Assembly: GCA_902520495.1 (NCBI GenBank)
Contig: CABYNW010000007.1
Location: 1 to 49,024 of the forward strand
Direction of reading: 5' to 3'
Source: an uncultured SAR86 cluster bacterium
GTDB taxonomy: Bacteria > Pseudomonadota > Gammaproteobacteria > Magnimaribacterales > D2472
DNA: 49,024 nucleotides
Numbering within the stretch: the first letter of the stretch is position 1; every line of letters begins with the position of its first letter. Under the pieces are notes generated by a model that saw only the letters and a list, made by a program, of their open reading frames with translations, did no database searches and was not told the origin of the DNA. The position numbers and the translations under genes were made by a program. This document shows, one piece after another, positions 35,408 through 43,839 of this stretch.

Positions 35408-36740
35408 TTATAAATCTCTCCATTTTCATTCCTCTAGACCCTTTAATTAAGATAACATCTTTTGATGTTACATTTTTCTTTAAGTAAGCCTTTAAATCTT
35501 TCTCATTATCAAAAAAAATGCCTCTTTTACCATATCCATTAACTGTTTCTTTTACCAATCTTCCGAAACCAATTAAAGTCTTGATACCTTTAGCTTTAGC
35601 ATATTCTCCAACATCTTTATGGAACTTCTTTTTATATTTTCCTAATTCGAGCATATCCCCTAATACTAAGACAGTATTTTTTTTGTAATTACTTAATAAA
35701 TCAATAGATTTTTTTGTAGAATCTGGATTTGCATTATAAGTGTCGTCAATTAAAGTTGAGCCTCTTAACCACTTAGATTTAATTTGTCTAATGTTTTTAA
35801 TAGCTTTTGAGTTTAATTTTGCAGCAAAATCTTCTGGATTTTTATTTAAACAATGATAAATAACATAGGATGCTAATATATTTTTAATATTGTGCTCTCC
35901 TTCTAAGAAAGTATTGATTTCAATATCTTTATCAATGAATTTTGATGAGATTTTAAAATTCATTCCATTTTTTGTATTTCTAATTTTGGAAGCAAAGAAA
36001 TCAGCGCTTTTATTCATACCAAAGGTATAAATATTGATATCATCTCTTATCTGTTTCCAAAAGCTTAAATGTTTAATATTTTCGCTAGGTACTATAAGGT
36101 TTCCACCTCTCTTTATATTATTTATCAATTCAGATTTTACATTTAATACTCCTTCCATATTCTTCAATTGTTCTAAATGTGAATTTCCAATATTGGTAAT
36201 GACTCCAATAAAAGGTTTAAGAATTTTACTTAAATAATCTATATCTCCTGGTTTAGAGGCTCCTATTTCAATAACAATATTTCTTGATTTTGGCGAAGCA
36301 TTCATAATGCTTAAAGGCATTCCAATTTCATTATTAAAATTACCAATTGTCTTCGCGGTATTATTTAATATGCCTGCGATAATATTTGTAGTGCTTGATT
36401 TTCCGTTGCTTCCTGTGATTGCAACTACTTTGCCGTCATATTTCTTAATAATATTCTCAGATATTTTCTTGAGTGCTTTGAGAGTGTTTTTAACATAAAT
36501 AATTTTTTTATCTTTTGCTCCTATAAACTTTTTATCATCTACAAGCGCCATTGATGCTCCTTTTTTAAAAGCTTCTTCAACAAAATCATTCCCATTAAAT
36601 TTATCTCCCTTGATCGCAATAAATAATGATTCTTTTTCGATAGATCTAGTATCTATTGATATGTTCCTTATGGGAATATCATTAATGAGATCTAAATTTA
36701 AAAAGATAGATAGATCGTTGGAATTATTTATATATTTCAT
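35400..36740 (-). CDS. murF: MurF, D-Ala-D-Ala adding ligase
   Basis: A 446-residue Mur ligase. [10 protein letters not shown] and [14 protein letters not shown] form the N-domain, the P-loop is [29 protein letters not shown] and [10 protein letters not shown] follow. It adds D-Ala-D-Ala to complete the pentapeptide. It overlaps murE by 17 bases and mraY by eight. Confidence 0.96.
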   Translation of the reverse strand: MKYINNSNDLSIFLNLDLINDIPIRNISIDTRSIEKESLFIAIKGDKFNGNDFVEEAFKKGASMALVDDKKFIGAKDKKIIYVKNTLKALKKISENIIKKYDGKVVAITGSNGKSSTTNIIAGILNNTAKTIGNFNNEIGMPLSIMNASPKSRNIVIEIGASKPGDIDYLSKILKPFIGVITNIGNSHLEQLKNMEGVLNVKSELINNIKRGGNLIVPSENIKHLSFWKQIRDDINIYTFGMNKSADFFASKIRNTKNGMNFKISSKFIDKDIEINTFLEGEHNIKNILASYVIYHCLNKNPEDFAAKLNSKAIKNIRQIKSKWLRGSTLIDDTYNANPDSTKKSIDLLSNYKKNTVLVLGDMLELGKYKKKFHKDVGEYAKAKGIKTLIGFGRLVKETVNGYGKRGIFFDNEKDLKAYLKKNVTSKDVILIKGSRGMKMERFINV

Positions 36741-38199
36741 TTACAACCTCATGGTCACTAAAAAACTTTATCTCATCATTTTCTTCTTGAGTTTCCTCAT
36801 GCCCTTTGCCTAGAATTACCAAACAATCATTATTAGAAATTTCTTTTGTAGCAAAAATAATTGCTTCTTTTCTGTCTTTTATCTTAACAACATTTTGAGT
36901 ATTATTATTCTTTGATGCATCCTTAAAAATATCTTCAAAATCTTCTGATCTTGAATTATCAGACGTAAAGATTACTTTTGAGGAGTTTTCTAAAGCAGCA
37001 GCAAGCATCATCGAACGTTTAGATGTATCTCGGTCACCTCCACAGCCCATAATTACAACAAGATTTTCATAATATTTTTTTATTGATGATAGAAAGTGAT
37101 TTATGGCTTCATGATTATGAGCATAGTCGATGATAATATTTGTAGGTATATTCTTAATAATTTCAGATCTTCCTTTTGGTAATTTTAAAAATGCAAGATC
37201 ATTAATTTGATTTTCAAAAAATTTATCAAATCCAATAGAGCAAATTGCAAATACAAGGTTGTGAATATTAAACTCAGGAAAAATATTACAAGAGAATGAA
37301 TATTTCTTTTTATCTTTATTGCCATATCCAAATAGTGATTTTTTTATAAAAATTTCAAAAATTGTTTGCTTAGTAGATATTTTTTTAATCTGATAAAAAA
37401 TATCAGAAAATTGATTTTTTTTACTAATTACTGATAATTTATAATTACTATTCTTAACAAATTCATAACTATCTTTATATTTATAAGACTTATCATCAAT
37501 AAGTTTTATTGAAGATTTAAATCTAAAAATCTCAAACTTTGCATCCATATATGCTGTAAAAGTTTTATGATAATCCATGTGGTCATTTGTAATATTTAAT
37601 ATTGAAGTAGAATTTAACCAACCAATATTTTGTAATCTTCTTTGATCTAATGCATGAGAAGAAATCTCAATACAAATATTTACACCATCTTCTGAACTAT
37701 AGTTATTAAGCATATTAAATAATTCAAAAATATCAGGAGTTGTTTTTGATGAAAAAGTTGTGTTCATCTTTTCTTGATTAAATTGAACACCTAAAGTTCC
37801 GATATATAGTGAATCATATCCTTGATTAATTAAAAGTTGATGGCATAAATAAGCTGATGAGGTCTTTCCATTAGTTCCAGTAAATGCAAAAAAATTATTA
37901 CTATTTACATCAACTTTATATAGAGCATTAAGAAAAAATAAAATCTTTTCTTCAAGATCTTCAATATAAAAAATATTTTTATCTTCAGTTTTGAATTTAG
38001 CATCATTATGCACAGCAACAGATGCTCCAAGTTCAATAGCTTTCTTACAGAATTTACTACCATGATTGTTAATTCCAGGTAACCCAAAAAATATTGAATT
38101 CTTCTTAACCTTATGTGAGGAATTTGTCGCAAATGAAACCTTTGTAATATCTTTTGGAAAGTCAATATTTAAGATTTTCTCAAGTTCATTCATCTTCAA
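36724..38199 (-). CDS. murE: MurE, UDP-MurNAc-tripeptide ligase
   Basis: A 491-residue Mur ligase. F-A-F-T-G-T-N-G-K-T-S-S is the P-loop, followed by T-T-P-D-I-F-E-L, E-I-S-S-H-A-L-D-Q-R-R and I-I-D-Y-A-H-N-H. The C-domain has T-S-D-N-S-R-S-E-D-F, which matches the D-N-P-R-x-E motif that selects meso-diaminopimelate but with S-R-S in place of P-R-x. The following C-terminal motif is G-K-G-H-E. The third substrate is probably diaminopimelate, in line with a Gram-negative envelope. It overlaps ftsI by 14 bases if the first ATG is used, by eight with the second. Confidence 0.95.
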   Translation of the reverse strand: MKMNELEKILNIDFPKDITKVSFATNSSHKVKKNSIFFGLPGINNHGSKFCKKAIELGASVAVHNDAKFKTEDKNIFYIEDLEEKILFFLNALYKVDVNSNNFFAFTGTNGKTSSAYLCHQLLINQGYDSLYIGTLGVQFNQEKMNTTFSSKTTPDIFELFNMLNNYSSEDGVNICIEISSHALDQRRLQNIGWLNSTSILNITNDHMDYHKTFTAYMDAKFEIFRFKSSIKLIDDKSYKYKDSYEFVKNSNYKLSVISKKNQFSDIFYQIKKISTKQTIFEIFIKKSLFGYGNKDKKKYSFSCNIFPEFNIHNLVFAICSIGFDKFFENQINDLAFLKLPKGRSEIIKNIPTNIIIDYAHNHEAINHFLSSIKKYYENLVVIMGCGGDRDTSKRSMMLAAALENSSKVIFTSDNSRSEDFEDIFKDASKNNNTQNVVKIKDRKEAIIFATKEISNNDCLVILGKGHEETQEENDEIKFFSDHEVVNEIYK

Positions 38200-39799
38200 A
38201 ATAACCTAAATAGTTTAAGGAGCTTTCAGCAATTTTTGCAAAAACTGGAGCTGCAACTGCACCTCCTGAGTAAGAATTTAATCCTGGTTCATCTATTGAA
38301 ACAAATATAGTTAAAGACTTATCACTTAAAGGCGCAATTCCAATGAAAGATGCTCTGTATAAGTCCTCTGCATAACCAGAACCTTTTCTTATTTTATGAA
38401 CCGTTCCGGTCTTTCCACCCTCAGAAAAACCTTGAATTTCAGCTGCCTTCCCCGTTCCTTCTTTAACCACTTTTTGTAAAGCATCAAGAATATTATTAGC
38501 TGATTCATCTGAAATTATTTTTCTTGAAGTGATCATCTGATCTTTTAAAAGTTTAAAATCTTTATATTCTCCCTTATTAGCAAAAACTGAATACGCTGAA
38601 GCTATTTGGAAAGGGCTTATGGTTATTCCATATCCATATCCCAAGCTTGCAAGCTCTCTATCTGAAACTTTTTCTTTTATATCCATATACCCAAAAGCAC
38701 TAGAAGGAAAGTTTATTGATATTGGTTTTGTAAATCCAAAATTATAATAATTTCTTTTTAACTCTTCATAACCCAGCTCTAATGCTATTTTCGATGCTCC
38801 AACTTGACTGGATACAGCAATTATTTCTTTTGGAGTTAATTTTTCGTGGCTCTTTGAGTCTACAATGATTTTATTATCTAAGATGAGTCTTCTTGGAATA
38901 TTAATTGATACATCAGGTGAAAATAAAGCATTATCTAATGCCTTTGATAAGACTATAGGCTTTAGAACAGATCCTGGCTCATAAGCTTCTACTAATGCTC
39001 TATTTTTTTGAATTTTTCTTTGAGGATGATTGGGGTTATAAGATGGATAGCTTGCCATAGCAAGTACCTCACCCTTTTTATTATCTAAAATTATTACAGT
39101 TCCTGCTTCAGCTTTATTTTTTTTGATAGCTTCAGCTAAATATTTATAGGCAAAAAATTGTATAGTTGCATCAATGGTAAGATGCAAATCTTCACCTTGA
39201 ACAGATTTAATAATATCAATTGGTTTTGATATGATCTCTTGTTTTGCATTTTTATAAAATTTTTGTTTACCATTGGTTCCCGAAAGTACTTTGTCATAAC
39301 TTTTTTCCAACCCCTCTTGTGCCCCATCCGTTCCATAGAAACCAATCAAAGTTGAAATCTGATCGCCTAAAGGATAATGCCTGCTATGCCTTGTCTCAAT
39401 TTCAAAATTCTTTAAATTGATCTCATTTATATTTAAGAGCTCTTCTTTACTTAATCCTTTTTTTATAAGTGTTTTTTTTGAGAAAGATTCATCATCAATA
39501 TTAATATCTAAAACTTCCGCAAGATTTAATAGTTGATGCTTTTTGAAGCCCTTAAGGGCATATAAATCATAATTGACAATCGATATAGCTAAAGGAAAAT
39601 TATTTCTATCAAAAATGCCACCCCTAACAGGGTTTATTTCTTTGTATTTAATATATCTCTTATATCCTTCATTTTTCAAAAAATTACTATCAACAAATTG
39701 AATTGAGAGAATCTTAAAAATAATTGCAATTAAGGCTGAAATGAATGCAATTAAGATTAATAATAATCTCCAGTTCAGTAATAAGTTTTTATTTTTCAT
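38186..39799 (-). CDS. ftsI: FtsI (PBP3), division transpeptidase, with SxQ second motif
   Basis: A 537-residue class B penicillin-binding protein. A membrane anchor lies at about 12-32, the pedestal domain starts I-N-P-V-R-G-G-I-F-D-R-N, and the transpeptidase has the nucleophile Ser277 in E-P-G-S-V-L-K-P and K463-T-G-T. The second motif, normally S-x-N, reads S330-S331-Q332 (codon CAA); the spacing of 53 residues from Ser277 matches E. coli PBP3, so the alignment is firm. It cross-links septal peptidoglycan with FtsW and overlaps ftsL by 11 bases. Confidence 0.95.
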   Translation of the reverse strand: MKNKNLLLNWRLLLILIAFISALIAIIFKILSIQFVDSNFLKNEGYKRYIKYKEINPVRGGIFDRNNFPLAISIVNYDLYALKGFKKHQLLNLAEVLDINIDDESFSKKTLIKKGLSKEELLNINEINLKNFEIETRHSRHYPLGDQISTLIGFYGTDGAQEGLEKSYDKVLSGTNGKQKFYKNAKQEIISKPIDIIKSVQGEDLHLTIDATIQFFAYKYLAEAIKKNKAEAGTVIILDNKKGEVLAMASYPSYNPNHPQRKIQKNRALVEAYEPGSVLKPIVLSKALDNALFSPDVSINIPRRLILDNKIIVDSKSHEKLTPKEIIAVSSQVGASKIALELGYEELKRNYYNFGFTKPISINFPSSAFGYMDIKEKVSDRELASLGYGYGITISPFQIASAYSVFANKGEYKDFKLLKDQMITSRKIISDESANNILDALQKVVKEGTGKAAEIQGFSEGGKTGTVHKIRKGSGYAEDLYRASFIGIAPLSDKSLTIFVSIDEPGLNSYSGGAVAAPVFAKIAESSLNYLGYFEDE

Positions 39800-40064
39800 T
39801 TAGAATTATTTTTTTTGGTTTCTTTTTTTTCATTCCTAAAGAATCTTTAGCAATCATCTCAATTTTTGCAGGTGAATTTTCTATATGGAACTGTGTAGTT
39901 AATTTTAAATTTAAATCTCTTAGATTCTCATTTTCTATCCTTAGATTTTCGTAATTATTATGAAGTGTTCTTATTTCCCATGAAAGTTTTATTTTTTCTA
40001 TACTTAGAAGAAATATAAATATTGCTAGTCCTGAAAGGTTTAATAAAATTTGTTTTTTTATCAT
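39789..40064 (-). CDS. ftsL: Cell division protein FtsL
   Basis: A 91-residue bitopic protein with a membrane helix at about 7-25 and a leucine-zipper-like coiled coil (L-H-N-N-Y-E-N-L-R-I-E-N-E-N-L-R-D-L-N). The end carries I-A-K-D-S-L-G-M-K, the usual A-x-x-x-L-G-M motif. It pairs with FtsB and FtsQ. It overlaps rsmH by four bases and ftsI by 11, the standard dcw place. Confidence 0.9.
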   Translation of the reverse strand: MIKKQILLNLSGLAIFIFLLSIEKIKLSWEIRTLHNNYENLRIENENLRDLNLKLTTQFHIENSPAKIEMIAKDSLGMKKKKPKKIILNEK

Positions 40065-40954
40065 ATCTTTTGAAATACTCTCATTAATGCACTTCGTGAT
40101 CTTGTGTTCTTTTTAATTTCATCTGCAGAGGGTCTAATTTTTTTTGCTATGCATGTAAATTTTTTTTCTTCAATATTGTTTAATGGTATATCTTTAGGAA
40201 ATGACTTAAATGATGGTTTAAAGGAATTTTTTATAATATTGTCTTCAAGTGAATGGAATGCGATTGTCACTATCACTCCTTTTGGTTTAAGAATTTTTTT
40301 TGCAGCATCTAAGGATAATGAAAGCTCCTCAAGTTCTTTATTTAAAAATATTCTAAATGCTTGAAACGATTTAGTTGCTGGATGTATTTTCTTTCTTTTT
40401 TCTGGATATTTTTCATTAATAATATCCGCTAACTGCACAGTTCTTAAAATTAGGTTTTCTTTTCTTTCACTACAAATTCGATTCGCAATAAGCCTTGCAT
40501 GTCTTTCATCGCCATATTTAAATAGAACATCAACAATCTCTTCTTCGGGTGCGTCATTAATCCATTCTGATAAAGTTATACCTCTTGTATTATCAAAACG
40601 CATGTCTAGAGGACCGTCCTTATTAAAACTAAATCCTCTTTCTGCATTGTCAAAATGTGTAGAACAAGTTCCTAAATCATAAAGCAGCCCGTCTACAGTT
40701 TCATTTTTAAAATATTTTTCAAGATTTTTGTATGAATTATGAAATATCTTAAAATTTAGGTCTTTTATATTTGATGCGAAACTTATAGATTCTGGATCTT
40801 TATCAATCGCTGATAAGAAACCATTTTTTGAAATCATTTTTAGAATTTGTTTAGAGTGTCCTCCTCTTCCAAAAGTACAGTCAATATAATAACCATTAAT
40901 ATCATGAATTAAAAAATCAATGGATTCTTCCAGTAGAACTGGAAAATGAAGCAT
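40061..40954 (-). CDS. rsmH: 16S rRNA m4C1402 methyltransferase RsmH (MraW)
   Basis: A 297-residue methyltransferase. H-F-P-V-L-L-E-E-S-I, D-C-T-F-G-R-G-G-H-S, L-Y-D-L-G-T-C-S-T-H-F-D, R-G-F-S-F-N-K-D-G-P-L-D-M-R-F-D and T-I-A-F-H-S-L-E-D define the family. The L-Y-D-L-G-T-C-S segment differs slightly from the usual D-L-G-V-S-S. It acts with RsmI, also in the window, on the same 16S residue. It starts one base after ftsZ, where mraZ would normally precede it. Confidence 0.96.
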   Translation of the reverse strand: MLHFPVLLEESIDFLIHDINGYYIDCTFGRGGHSKQILKMISKNGFLSAIDKDPESISFASNIKDLNFKIFHNSYKNLEKYFKNETVDGLLYDLGTCSTHFDNAERGFSFNKDGPLDMRFDNTRGITLSEWINDAPEEEIVDVLFKYGDERHARLIANRICSERKENLILRTVQLADIINEKYPEKRKKIHPATKSFQAFRIFLNKELEELSLSLDAAKKILKPKGVIVTIAFHSLEDNIIKNSFKPSFKSFPKDIPLNNIEEKKFTCIAKKIRPSADEIKKNTRSRSALMRVFQKI

Positions 40955-40955
40955 T

Positions 40956-42065
40956 TTAATCTACTTGTTTTCTCATAAAAGTCGGCACATCAAGGAAATC
41001 AGTTTCCTCTGCAGACGACGTGCCAACTTCTTGATTTATTTTGTCTTTATTTAAACCAACTGGATTCAATTTCATTGTAGGTTCATTATCAATAACCAAT
41101 GACGGAGCTCTTTGATCTACCCCTGTCGCAACAATAGTAACTTTTATATCATCTTTATAACTATCATCAAATACAAGACCATAAACTACGAGTGCATCCT
41201 CACTACATATTTCTTCAACAATATTAGTTACTTCAGTTTGATCACCAAGAGTCGGACTTTTGCCAGTTATATTTACTAATACGCCTCTAGCATTTTTAAG
41301 ATTGATATCATCAAGCAACTCACTTTTAACAGCCTTCGTTGCAGCTACTTCAGCTCTATTTTTACCAGTTGCTACTCCAGTTCCCATCATTGCAGTACCT
41401 TTCTCTGACATGACAGCTTTAACATCGGCAAAATCAACATTAACGTGTCCTCTTTGCATAATAATATCTGATATACCTTGAACTGCTCCTTTCAAAACAT
41501 CGTCTGATTTAGCAAAGGCATCTTGAATTGGGGTATCTGGACCTAATATCTCAAGAAGTTTTTCATTTGGTATAGTTACAAGACTATCCACCTCTTCAAC
41601 CAATGCAGCAAGACCTTTTTCAGCAGCTCCTATTCTTTTCTTGCCTTCAAATTTAAAAGGTTTGGTTACAACTGCTACAGTGAGAGCTCCTAATTCTTTT
41701 GCAATTGATGCAATCACTGGTGCGGCTCCAGTACCAGTACCGCCTCCCATACCAGCAGTAATAAAAACCATATTTGCGCCTGTTAATAATTCTTCAATTG
41801 CTATCCTATCGCTTTCAGCAGCTCTTCTTCCAATATCAGGATCTGCCCCAGCACCAAGACCTTTTGTGAGACCATTGCCCAATTTTAAAGTTATTGCATT
41901 TTTTGAGGCGCTAAGAGCTTGAGTATCTGTATTTGCACAAATAAAGTCTACTCCTTTAATGTTATGATTAATCATATGAAGGACTGCGTTGCCGCCGCCG
42001 CCGCCAACGCCAACCACTTTAATCTTAGCATTTTCTATTTCTTGTTCTATTACTTCAAAATTCAT
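40956..42065 (-). CDS. ftsZ: Cell division GTPase FtsZ, relocated behind mraZ
   Basis: A 369-residue tubulin homologue. I-K-V-V-G-V-G-G-G-G-G-N-A-V near residue 15, the tubulin signature G-M-G-G-G-T-G-T-G-A-A, and the T7 loop region N-V-D-F-A-D-V-K-A-V-M are intact. A short linker leads to the C-terminal peptide L-D-V-P-T-F-M-R-K-Q, which binds FtsA and ZipA. In nearly all dcw clusters ftsZ follows ftsA; here it lies between mraZ (13-base gap) and rsmH (one base), so it would be the second gene read from the mraZ promoter. Confidence 0.98.
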   Translation of the reverse strand: MNFEVIEQEIENAKIKVVGVGGGGGNAVLHMINHNIKGVDFICANTDTQALSASKNAITLKLGNGLTKGLGAGADPDIGRRAAESDRIAIEELLTGANMVFITAGMGGGTGTGAAPVIASIAKELGALTVAVVTKPFKFEGKKRIGAAEKGLAALVEEVDSLVTIPNEKLLEILGPDTPIQDAFAKSDDVLKGAVQGISDIIMQRGHVNVDFADVKAVMSEKGTAMMGTGVATGKNRAEVAATKAVKSELLDDINLKNARGVLVNITGKSPTLGDQTEVTNIVEEICSEDALVVYGLVFDDSYKDDIKVTIVATGVDQRAPSLVIDNEPTMKLNPVGLNKDKINQEVGTSSAEETDFLDVPTFMRKQVD

Positions 42066-42078
42066 CTATTTCCCCTAA

Positions 42079-42546
42079 TTAAAATGACATGGATTTTATA
42101 CTTTCAGGAAGAACTACATCTAAAATTTCAGTGGATAAAGATCCACCTGTTTGTCTCATTTCCCAACTATTTATATTCCATATTTCAAACTTTTCTCCCA
42201 TACCAATCAAAGCAATTTGTTTCTGATCATTTATTTCAGCATATTTTTGCAATTCACCTGGAACTCTTAACAACATTCTTCCATTAACATCTATTTCTGT
42301 CTCATGAGCATTTCCTAAAATAGTCCATTGAATATTTCTTACAATTGGATCTAAGCCTTGTAAGGATTTTAATTTTGTTGAAATCTTTTCCCATTCAATT
42401 CCTGGATAGATTTTTAACGATGGGTATTGAGGATCTTTTGTAATTACAATCTTTGATTGATTTTGAGATTTAAAGCCAGATCTATATTTTGCAGGCACTG
42501 AAAGCCTGCCTTTTGCATCTAAAGAAACTATATTAAAACCAAACAT
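42079..42546 (-). CDS. mraZ: Transcriptional regulator MraZ
   Basis: A 155-residue AbrB-like protein with the two MraZ half-domains: L-D-A-K-G-R-L-S-V-P-A-K-Y-R at about 9-22 and I-D-V-N-G-R-M-L-L-R-V-P-G-E-L at about 85. The start at 42546 (M-F-G-F-N-I-V-S-L-D) fits the family; an extension to 42594 would run across the operator repeats. No Shine-Dalgarno element precedes the ATG. MraZ binds its own promoter repeats and tunes the dcw operon. Confidence 0.95.
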   Translation of the reverse strand: MFGFNIVSLDAKGRLSVPAKYRSGFKSQNQSKIVITKDPQYPSLKIYPGIEWEKISTKLKSLQGLDPIVRNIQWTILGNAHETEIDVNGRMLLRVPGELQKYAEINDQKQIALIGMGEKFEIWNINSWEMRQTGGSLSTEILDVVLPESIKSMSF

Positions 42547-42552
42547 TAACAA

Positions 42553-42611
42553 AATATAAAGTCTTTTTACACACAATGCAACACTTTTACACACTTTTTC
42601 ACACTATTTTA
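42553..42611 (-). promoter_or_regulatory. Candidate promoters of mraZ-dcw
   Basis: Two readings are possible on the minus strand. (a) -10 TAAAAT at 42611-42606, just upstream of the first MraZ repeat, with a poor -35; repeats would then lie in the leader. (b) -35 TTGCAT (42581-42576), 17-base spacer, -10 TATATT (42558-42553), initiating about at the ATG and giving a leaderless mRNA; repeats would then overlap the -35. Absence of a Shine-Dalgarno element is compatible with (b). Confidence 0.4.
42570..42604 (-). promoter_or_regulatory. MraZ operator: four GTGT(G/T) repeats at 10-bp spacing
   Basis: Minus strand, in order: GTGTG (42604-42600), GTGTG (42594-42590), GTGTT (42584-42580), GTGTG (42574-42570). 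Each begins exactly ten bases after the last, separated by AT-rich five-base spacers (AAAAA, TAAAA, GCATT). MraZ operators known in E. coli and mollicutes are also short G/T-rich repeats phased about one helical turn apart upstream of mraZ; E. coli uses TGGGN with five-base spacers. Confidence 0.85.
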
Positions 42612-42640
42612 TCTAAAAAATTTATTTTAGAAAAAAAAAT

Positions 42641-42986
42641 GAGTTGGTTTATAAGCCGGATTCTGTAAAAGATGATCATCTATCTCGATATTATGTTGCC
42701 ATAATACTCTAGCAACCTACCCAAATCCAAAGCGAGCAACTTTATAGGATTTCTATTTGGTTTTGCTTCAGGCTGGGGTTTGCAATGCCTTAAATGTTGC
42801 CATTTAAGCGGTAGGCTCTTACCCTACCTTTTCACCCTTACCATAAAATGGCGGTATATTTTCTGTTGCACTATCCGTAAGCTCGCGCCTCCCAGGTGTT
42901 ACCTGGCGCCCTGCTCTTTGAAGTCCGGACTTTCCTCTGCGCAGGGTCTTTATAAAGTATCTCCGCAGCGATCATCCAACCAACTC
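42641..42986 (-). ncRNA. rnpB: RNase P RNA, bacterial class A
   Basis: On the minus strand the 5' end GAGTTGGTT (42986-42978) pairs with AACCAACTC (42649-42641) as helix P1. The universal core GAGGAAAGTCCGGACT follows about 50 bases in, AGGGTGAAAAGGTAGGGTAAGAG-type P10-P12 sequences lie in the middle, and ACAGAATCCGGCTTATA closes the 3' side. The length is about 346 bases. It matures tRNA 5' ends. It lies between rsmI and mraZ as in Pseudomonas. A run of nine T (42640-42632, after an A) follows P1 directly, so P1 may double as the terminator stem. Confidence 0.95.
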
Positions 42987-42993
42987 GTTCGAT

Positions 42994-42999
42994 ATTATA
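42994..42999 (-). promoter_or_regulatory. -10 element of rnpB
   Basis: A perfect TATAAT is followed by seven bases and then G42986, the first base of P1, which places transcription initiation exactly at the mature 5' end. The -35 would lie at the end of rsmI, where only weak matches are seen (TTATAG at 17 bases). Confidence 0.75.
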
Positions 43000-43008
43000 A
43001 TGATTTTT

Positions 43009-43824
43009 TTAGGTTTCTATAAGATATTTATATATCTCTCTTTTATTTTTGCCTGTAACTATTGATATTAACTTAGCTGCTTCAGACGGGGATAACTTCT
43101 TTAAAAAATCTTTTCTAATTTTTGGATTTAATACGTAGTCGCTATGTTTTTTTTCTGAGCCTTCTATCACTAAAACTATTTCACCCTTCAAAAGAATTTT
43201 GTCTTTTTTTATATTATCTAATACCTCTCCTATATTTCCTCTAATTACTTGTTCATGAAGTTTTGTCATCTCTCTGCAAATTGATATTTTTCTTTTTGGG
43301 CCTAAAACTGTATTTAGATTTGAGATTGTCTTTTTGAGTCTTTTTGCAGACTCAAAAAATATTGCTGTTTTAGAGTCGCTATTTATATTTTCAAAACATA
43401 TCTCTTGTTCACCTTTTTTTCTCGGCATAAATCCAAAAAAAGAAAACTTATCTGTTGGGAGTCCTGACAATACAATAGCATTAATTACGGATGATGGTCC
43501 TGGAATACTGGTATAGTTAATTGATTGTTTTGTGCATTCTTGAATTAATTTATATCCTGGATCTGAAATACATGGGGTTCCAGCATCTGAAACTATAGAA
43601 ACAGTTTTTTTATCTTTTATTTTATTTATTATTTCTATAGAAACTTCATTTTCATTATGTTCATGAAATGCTTTGCACTTTATATCACAGTCAATAAAAT
43701 TCAAAAGTTTCTTTGTAACTCTTGTATCCTCAGCATACAAATAATCAGAAGATCTTATAACATCTATTGCTCTAAGTGATATATCATTTAAATTACCTAT
43801 TGGTGTAGAAATAAAATATAACAT
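43009..43824 (-). CDS. rsmI: 16S rRNA 2'-O-methyltransferase RsmI
   Basis: A 271-residue tetrapyrrole-methylase-fold enzyme: L-Y-F-I-S-T-P-I-G-N-L-N-D-I-S-L-R-A, A-E-D-T-R-V-T-K-K-L-L, F-H-E-H-N-E, V-S-D-A-G-T-P-C-I-S-D-P-G and I-P-G-P-S-S-V-I-N-A are family signatures. It methylates the 2'-OH of C1402 in 16S rRNA. Its ATG is only 15 bases from the divergent lpoA ATG. Confidence 0.97.
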   Translation of the reverse strand: MLYFISTPIGNLNDISLRAIDVIRSSDYLYAEDTRVTKKLLNFIDCDIKCKAFHEHNENEVSIEIINKIKDKKTVSIVSDAGTPCISDPGYKLIQECTKQSINYTSIPGPSSVINAIVLSGLPTDKFSFFGFMPRKKGEQEICFENINSDSKTAIFFESAKRLKKTISNLNTVLGPKRKISICREMTKLHEQVIRGNIGEVLDNIKKDKILLKGEIVLVIEGSEKKHSDYVLNPKIRKDFLKKLSPSEAAKLISIVTGKNKREIYKYLIET

Positions 43825-43839
43825 TTGATTTTAATAAAT

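Noticed and set aside
41919-42287. Open frame of 122 codons on the plus strand
   Set aside because: It is antisense to the ftsZ 5' end and mraZ, with low-complexity Phe/His-rich content and no start signals.
42780-43022. Open frame of 80 codons on the plus strand
   Set aside because: It lies antisense to the RNase P RNA gene, has no family likeness, and is explained by the ncRNA.
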